Source of the DNA: Arthonia radiata
Lineage: Eukaryota; Ascomycota; Arthoniomycetes; Arthoniales; Arthoniaceae
Length of the DNA: 64,000 nucleotides
Direction of reading: 5' to 3'
NCBI GenBank assembly: GCA_002989075.1
Contig: PSQN01000017.1
Coordinates: 496,001 to 560,000 of the forward strand
Within the stretch, counting starts at the first letter, position 1; the number at the start of each line of letters is the position of its first letter. The notes under the pieces were generated by a model. That model ran no database searches. It had not been told where the DNA came from and was given only the letters and a program-made list of their open reading frames with translations. The position numbers and the translations under genes were made by a program. Positions 59,163-64,000 of this stretch are shown one piece after another.

Positions 59163-62100
59163 CTACTGCCCATCCAACACCATCCCATCCACATGACCCT
59201 CCGCGCCTCTGTTCGTGATTGCACGTGCGCTCAGGTCAATACGCTCGCCTTTATACTGCGGCGAAACAACGTCGTTACAGACGCCAAAATCCAGCACCTC
59301 GATGTACGTCTCACCGTGTCGCTGAACCGCAGCGATGCACCTCCGATCATCGAACTTAATCTGCCAGACGCCGTCCAAGTTGGTCAAGAGATCTCTGACA
59401 CACTCGCCGGTCTTCGTGTTCCACATCTTGAGCACTTTCTCCGAGCCTGAGATAATCTTCTGACCGTCATGTAAGAAACAAGTAATAGCATTCTCATGGG
59501 ACGTTAACACGTTACGACACTCGCCGTTAGCGGGGTTCCAGATGCGGAGGGTAGCATCGGCAGCGGCAGAGACAAGGAAGTCGTCGCGGAGGTCGAGAAG
59601 GCCAACGAGACTGGTGTGGCCATCGAGATTGAAGAGGCAGGTGCCCGACTCGATTGACCACACCTTGACCATGTTGTCCATAGAGCCACTGATGCAACGC
59701 TTGCGGTTGTAGTCGAGGACCACGCTGTAGACCTTGGACGTGTGACCGATTAAGCGATGTAAGCACTCTCCCGTCGAGATTCTCCACACACGCACGAAGG
59801 TGTCGTAACTGCCACTGACAAGGGTATCCCCGTAAGCGGCAATAGCCCTCACGGAATGATTGTGTCCACCCAGTACCCTCAAGAAGTACGGATTGTCATT
59901 ATCGTTGGCCGGCGGTCCAGCTTGCATCACGGATCGCTCGTCAAGCTTGGGCAATTTCCACACCCGACACGTGGAGTCGCGAGAACCGGTGATGATCAAG
60001 GGCTGCTTAGGCATCATGATCGGACTCCCATCTGAGTTCTCCCCGACCTTAGCAGGCTGCAAGATCTGCAGACAGCGAACAGTTGATGTGTGTCCTTGGA
60101 AGACGTGGAGATTCTTGCCCGTGTTCATATCCCAAATGCGCACCGACCTGTCTGTACTACCAGACACCAACATTCTATCGAGGTATTCCAGGGCCCAGAC
60201 ACCGCCCTCATGCCCTTGAAGTTTCTTCAGAGTCTTGCCGCTTTGTGTGTCGTAGATGTCGATGTGAGCATCGTCACTGCCAGTAATGATGAACTTCTCG
60301 TCGAATTGTAGGCATGTAACAACATGACGGTTGTGGGCCTTGAAAGCGACATGGAGCGGCTTGGAGTTGGGATCCATCCAGTTGGATCGCATGATCGCAT
60401 GCTTTTGGTAGATCGATTTGAACAAATGCAGTTGTGAGAGGCTCGGCAGGCCATCAGGATACTTAGGCTGGACCTGTTTCGCGTAATCGACATAAACTTT
60501 ATTAGAGTTCTTAATACGGGCAACCTGTGGTAACTTTCTTGCCGCTGACGAGGAGATGTGGGGCTTGAGCATCTGTCTGAGCTTCTTCATGGGTCGCTGC
60601 TTGCCAATGTTCTTTCTCTTCCTATGAGACGACGACTCGGGGTCTCCGGCTTCAAAGTCTTGTTGTTCATCGCCAGAGGTCGGCGTGGAGACAGCTTTCG
60701 GCTTTGATGCCGGCCACTTCCACATATCAGGGCCACCGTTGTGCTGAAGACTGGTGAGGTAAGGGTTTACACCCCATCCCCAACCTTCATGGCATGCTCT
60801 GGCAACCTCATTCTCATTATACCGAAATCCGTCTTCAATGATTAGATCTCGCCACGCGGTTTCGTGAGTGTCAACCAACTGTCGCCAGCGTCTACTGACT
60901 TGTGCTGCACGACACATGCTTGGGGCGTCAAGATAGCCCAAAACCTGCAAGCTCAGCTCAACTGGCAATCTTTTGATGTAGTCACAACGTAAAGCAGGAT
61001 CGACCGTGTCTGCAACCAGGCGAAGAGTCGATTTGGAGCAGCGGCGTAATAAGCTGTACATCATGTAGCTCTTCATGCGTTCTGGAAGATTATCGAATTG
61101 CTCCAACATCTTGGGCAGTTGGCTAATTGAGACACCCGTGGTTGGGGCAGCTTGCAGGTCCTCCTCAGCGGGAGGTGATTTGGACTGTTGAGGTTCATTG
61201 TCTGCCCTGCGAGCGCCGAGCAACTGACCCGGCGGAGCACCAGGAAGTCCAACCCCTGACGACCCGAAGATGTGATGCACGGCTCTTGACAGTGGCTGTG
61301 GCCGATTGAGCGCAGCATTCGACGTTATCGGAGACAAGCTGGGGCTAGGCAGGCTTTGATCAAGCGTTGGTGACGTGTCGACGTTGAGACCGCCAGGACG
61401 AACGCTCGTTGAGCGATGGAGCGTAGGTGGAAACGGTCGCTCGTTGTCGGAATGGGTGAAAGATGACCCAGTGGATACAGCTGCAGATTCGACTTCAGGC
61501 TCGGCTACAGAGTTTGTCTGCTCTGGTGCGTTGGTGATGCCCAGGTCCAGAGGCCTTGTCTCCTTCAGAGGGCTCTCATCGTCTGGAGACTCGGTCTCCG
61601 AGTCGACGACCCTTGCAAGTGCCTGTCGCCGCTTTGTTCGCTGCGGAGTCACACGTGGGCGGGAGTTACGACGATGAAAGCTGCTTAACTCAGCGGCGTC
61701 TGACATTGAGATGGGTGTGGCGGAGCCACGACGTGTATTCTCTTCGAGATCGGAATCGGGAACATGAGGGGTCGGAGCCCGGGTGTGTGTGGGAGACACG
61801 GCGTTGGATGCATGAGTTTGAGGTCCAGGGACCTTTGATGTCAGTATACCGCTGTGATCCGCCAGCTGCTTGTGTCTGCGTGCATATTCGCCGACTCGAT
61901 CGTCGTCCTCGTCCGCCTCTTCAAAATAAGCTACTTGATCTCCTAGGTCCAGTTTCAGCCGCTTGAGCGCCCGTGGCGTGGGGGTGGAGGCAAGCGGGTA
62001 TTGTTCCGGGTCACGATCTCGAAGATGACGAGGAGCCTTCATGACAAAGGGAGGAAATTTCGTGGTGGTTACAGTGGTGGTTGTGACCACGGTAGTCTCG

Positions 62101-62189
62101 GTTGCAGGAGCGAAAGAAAATTGAGCTTGAGTCGGACGGGGCGAGTCTCCTCCGGTGGTGTGCACCGCATGACCGCTGGGAGAGTCCAT
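59163..62189 (-). CDS. cdc4: Cdc4-type F-box/WD40 substrate adaptor of an SCF ubiquitin ligase
   Basis: One uninterrupted exon of 1008 aa from the first ATG of the frame. Residues 1-380 are Ser/Pro/Thr-rich and disordered-looking, with TTTVTTTKFPPF and multiple acidic patches. The F-box lies at about 403-440 (IKRLPVELSLQVLGYLDAPS, then CRAAQVSRRWRQLVD) and would bind Skp1. WD40 repeats run from about 615 to 985, with recurring GHxxxV and SGSxDxxVRVW-type strands (for example LVSGSTDRSVRIWDMNTG and LVSGSYDTFVRVWRISTG); I count seven or eight. Such propellers bind phosphodegrons. Length and order fit fungal Cdc4 (Fbw7-like) rather than the shorter methionine-pathway SconB/Met30, which has a similar layout; the choice is probable, not proven. 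It appears intact. Confidence 0.9.
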   Translation of the reverse strand: MDSPSGHAVHTTGGDSPRPTQAQFSFAPATETTVVTTTTVTTTKFPPFVMKAPRHLRDRDPEQYPLASTPTPRALKRLKLDLGDQVAYFEEADEDDDRVGEYARRHKQLADHSGILTSKVPGPQTHASNAVSPTHTRAPTPHVPDSDLEENTRRGSATPISMSDAAELSSFHRRNSRPRVTPQRTKRRQALARVVDSETESPDDESPLKETRPLDLGITNAPEQTNSVAEPEVESAAVSTGSSFTHSDNERPFPPTLHRSTSVRPGGLNVDTSPTLDQSLPSPSLSPITSNAALNRPQPLSRAVHHIFGSSGVGLPGAPPGQLLGARRADNEPQQSKSPPAEEDLQAAPTTGVSISQLPKMLEQFDNLPERMKSYMMYSLLRRCSKSTLRLVADTVDPALRCDYIKRLPVELSLQVLGYLDAPSMCRAAQVSRRWRQLVDTHETAWRDLIIEDGFRYNENEVARACHEGWGWGVNPYLTSLQHNGGPDMWKWPASKPKAVSTPTSGDEQQDFEAGDPESSSHRKRKNIGKQRPMKKLRQMLKPHISSSAARKLPQVARIKNSNKVYVDYAKQVQPKYPDGLPSLSQLHLFKSIYQKHAIMRSNWMDPNSKPLHVAFKAHNRHVVTCLQFDEKFIITGSDDAHIDIYDTQSGKTLKKLQGHEGGVWALEYLDRMLVSGSTDRSVRIWDMNTGKNLHVFQGHTSTVRCLQILQPAKVGENSDGSPIMMPKQPLIITGSRDSTCRVWKLPKLDERSVMQAGPPANDNDNPYFLRVLGGHNHSVRAIAAYGDTLVSGSYDTFVRVWRISTGECLHRLIGHTSKVYSVVLDYNRKRCISGSMDNMVKVWSIESGTCLFNLDGHTSLVGLLDLRDDFLVSAAADATLRIWNPANGECRNVLTSHENAITCFLHDGQKIISGSEKVLKMWNTKTGECVRDLLTNLDGVWQIKFDDRRCIAAVQRHGETYIEVLDFGVCNDVVSPQYKGERIDLSARAITNRGAEGHVDGMVLDGQ

Positions 62190-62843
62190 TTCGAGCACGC
62201 GTCGAGTCTGTGACCGAGCTATGTACGGAACGAAAGTATGTGTCTGCAATGACGGGTCTCGGGTGAGAGTAGAATCATGTGCGAGGGGTCATTTGAATTC
62301 GCACGCGGAACAGACGCGGTATGGAGTCGTGGCAGGCGAGAGGCCGTACGCGTCAAATGAAGACGTTTGAAAGCAACACACCCCGCTGAAGTATCTTTCT
62401 GTAGTCGAACGCGTCGGCTGGTGAGAAGTGAGGGTCTCTGAGTGCGGTGAATGACAGCACCGTCCAGGTGACCGGGGTGTGTGAGGCGAGCAGCGGGCCA
62501 AGGTGGACAGAGGTCGGGCCAACGGTTAGATTAGACGATCGAGTGCAGTGGAGATGGGGAAGAATAGCAGGGAGAGCCGTCCACCTGAGAGTAGAGAGGG
62601 TGTTGGGAGAGTGGAGTGGAGTGGAGAGTATGGTGTCGGAGAAGGAGCGTCAGACGAGAGGGGTTGGCAGAACAGGGTGCAGAATCCGTGAGAGTCCAAA
62701 ATGGGCGACCACGTTTTTGTAAGCGACTTCTCTGCCATCTCGTATCGGGAACGCCTTCTCCATCCGGACTTCCCTTCCACTCGCCTCTGCTCGCCTTAAA
62801 CACAACCACTTCAACAGCATTCGACCACGGCTAAGCACGGCCG
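62190..62843. promoter_or_regulatory. 654-bp divergent promoter, CDC4-like and AspRS genes
   Basis: Both start codons flank this region. On the CDC4-like gene's sense strand, about 62555-62660 is a pyrimidine-rich tract (plus strand shows repeated GGAGTGGAGTGGAG). CT-rich tracts are common before constitutive fungal genes. No TATA box is evident. Confidence 0.5.
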
Positions 62844-64000
62844 ATGAACATTCTGACCACAGCTTGCCATGTAAGCCGCCATCGGTCGCCCCGAGGGCAT
62901 CTATTTCCATATGCATGCAGCTCCCGTCTCAGGGGCCGCATCATTCACAGACATGGCATGTAAGTCGGATGCTTGAAATTATGAAGGCTACATCTGGCGT
63001 ATTGAGGACGGCAACATATCAGCCTCCAAAACGATGAGCGACGTTTTCATTGCGTCTGGAAAATCTGCTAGACCATCAAGCATGGGTGGAAAGCGACATA
63101 CGCCGAAGCGCGTCTCATGAAAGTGGCCTAGATGACTGACTGTCAGCAACAGCAGAGCCAGGTGCGCTCATAACGTCCCTGCATTCTTCTGTCTACCAAA
63201 GGCCACGGCGGACGTCAGCGAGCTAAGTGAGAAGCACATCGGCAGGGATGTCATACTCCACGGGTATCTGGGTTCTCGCTCAGACCTCACCAAGAGTCTC
63301 TCCTTTTGCCCTTTGCTGGGCATGAGATTGGACTGCTCTGTGCAGCTCACCTCTAAGGTGCAGGATGCCTCATCCTCCCAGCATGTTCAATTGAAAAGCC
63401 TGCAGCAGCATGTCCCTGTAGCAGTGTCTGGTACAGTGCAGGGTAAGGCCAGGCCGAAGCAAAGCTCAAAGGACTCAAAGCCAGCGAGAAGCGATCAAGT
63501 AGAGATCGTTGTATCCGAGATTATCCCTCTGAACGACTTTCCAGACCAGGAGCTCCTCAAAGCCTCTAACATCCCTCCCCAGCTCCGGCACTTGCAGCTA
63601 CGGCAAAGCCTAGGTCTCCGCTCTGCACTGAGATTCCGTGCAGATGCGGCCCGCCACTGTCGCGACGCACTAGCTGGTGGTGGCTTTACCGAAGTCGAAA
63701 CGCCTCTGCTGTTCAAATCTACACCTGAAGGAGCGCGCGAGTTTCTCGTACCCACGCGCACTCAAGGCCATGCATATGCATTGCCACAAAGCCCACAGCA
63801 ATACAAGCAGATTCTGATGGCCAGCGGTATACCACGCTATTTTCAGATGGCCAAGTGTTTCCGTGATGAGGATCACAGAGCCGACCGCCAGCCGGAGTTT
63901 ACGCAGCTAGACTTGGAGATGGCCTTTGCTACGGGTGAGGATGTCATGGAGATCGTTGAACAGCTCATGAAAGGTCTGTGGAAGACAATGTTGGACTGCG
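62844..64000 (+). CDS. Mitochondrial aspartyl-tRNA synthetase, N-terminal part (partial)
   Basis: Exon 1 (62844-62959) and exon 2 (63147 to the window end) give the first 323 residues; the gene continues beyond the window. It charges tRNA-Asp with aspartate in mitochondria. The first about 50 residues (MNILTTACHVSRHRSPRGHL and on) are Arg/His-rich with no acidic residue, a strong presequence. An OB-fold-like anticodon domain follows (VSELSEKHIGRDVILHGYLG). The class II catalytic core starts near residue 205 (RHCRDALAGGGFTEVETPLL, motif 1) and motif 2 reads FQMAKCFRDEDHRADRQPEF. The order fits bacterial/mitochondrial AspRS, not the cytosolic type. The 187-nt intron was placed by phase; exon 2 may have other acceptors nearby. 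No break is seen. Confidence 0.9.

Noticed and set aside
62190-62249. 20-codon N-terminal extension of the CDC4-like frame
   Set aside because: The extension has no ATG (it begins with TTG); the first ATG at 62189 is used.

Overview
The window reads as euchromatic DNA of a filamentous ascomycete (Pezizomycotina). Genes have many short GT-AG introns (about 45-190 nt) with CTAAC/CTGAC-like branch sites. The gene set is fungal: a 7-TM rhodopsin-like protein, a DUF6601-type membrane protein, an NLR-type NB-ARC/TPR protein, GH92 mannosidase, mitochondrial calcium uniporter, GDP-mannose pyrophosphorylase, Etp1/BRAP2, polyubiquitin, Psf3, dehydrodolichyl-diphosphate synthase and a Cdc4-type F-box/WD40 protein. 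A Dothideomycete is my guess; class or genus cannot be fixed from sequence alone. I found no tRNA, rRNA, CRISPR array, transposase, reverse transcriptase, PKS or NRPS.

Layout. 1-9.4 kb is an accessory block: the 3' tip of an unidentified gene, a group II PLP decarboxylase, a 7-TM membrane protein, a class I O-methyltransferase and a type I single-pass membrane protein. The decarboxylase/methyltransferase pair suggests small-molecule chemistry, but no backbone synthase lies in view. 9.6-14.5 kb holds a secreted GH92 alpha-mannosidase and, divergently, the mitochondrial calcium uniporter. 17.9-22.5 kb is a nine-exon NLR-like gene (alpha/beta hydrolase, NB-ARC, TPR) set between gene-poor stretches. 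23.6-28.3 kb has a DUF6601-like membrane protein, a small charged coiled-coil protein and a protein whose C-terminal half is a 20-unit hexapeptide repeat. A four-copy tandem array of about 210 bp follows at 28.8-29.6 kb.

29.8-38.5 kb is a housekeeping block with five genes on the minus strand: MDR reductase, a putative OB-fold protein, GDP-mannose pyrophosphorylase, an Etp1/BRAP2 RING protein and polyubiquitin. A 6 kb gene-free stretch follows. 44.8-51.5 kb is compact again: aldo-keto reductase, Mn superoxide dismutase, Psf3, an unknown conserved protein and cis-prenyltransferase. MnSOD/psf3 and the unknown gene/cis-prenyltransferase pair share short divergent promoters. A 7.7 kb gene-free stretch precedes a CDC4-like gene and the 5' part of a mitochondrial aspartyl-tRNA synthetase that runs off the window.

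Functionally, GDP-mannose pyrophosphorylase (mannose donor), cis-prenyltransferase (dolichol carrier) and GH92 (mannan trimming) all touch mannosylation. Polyubiquitin, Etp1/BRAP2 and Cdc4 belong to ubiquitin signalling. MCU, MnSOD, AspRS and possibly the MDR reductase are mitochondrial. I see no operon-like logic, only ordinary fungal gene order. Exon coordinates were built by hand from splice signals, reading phase and family sequence knowledge; all joined models keep frame.
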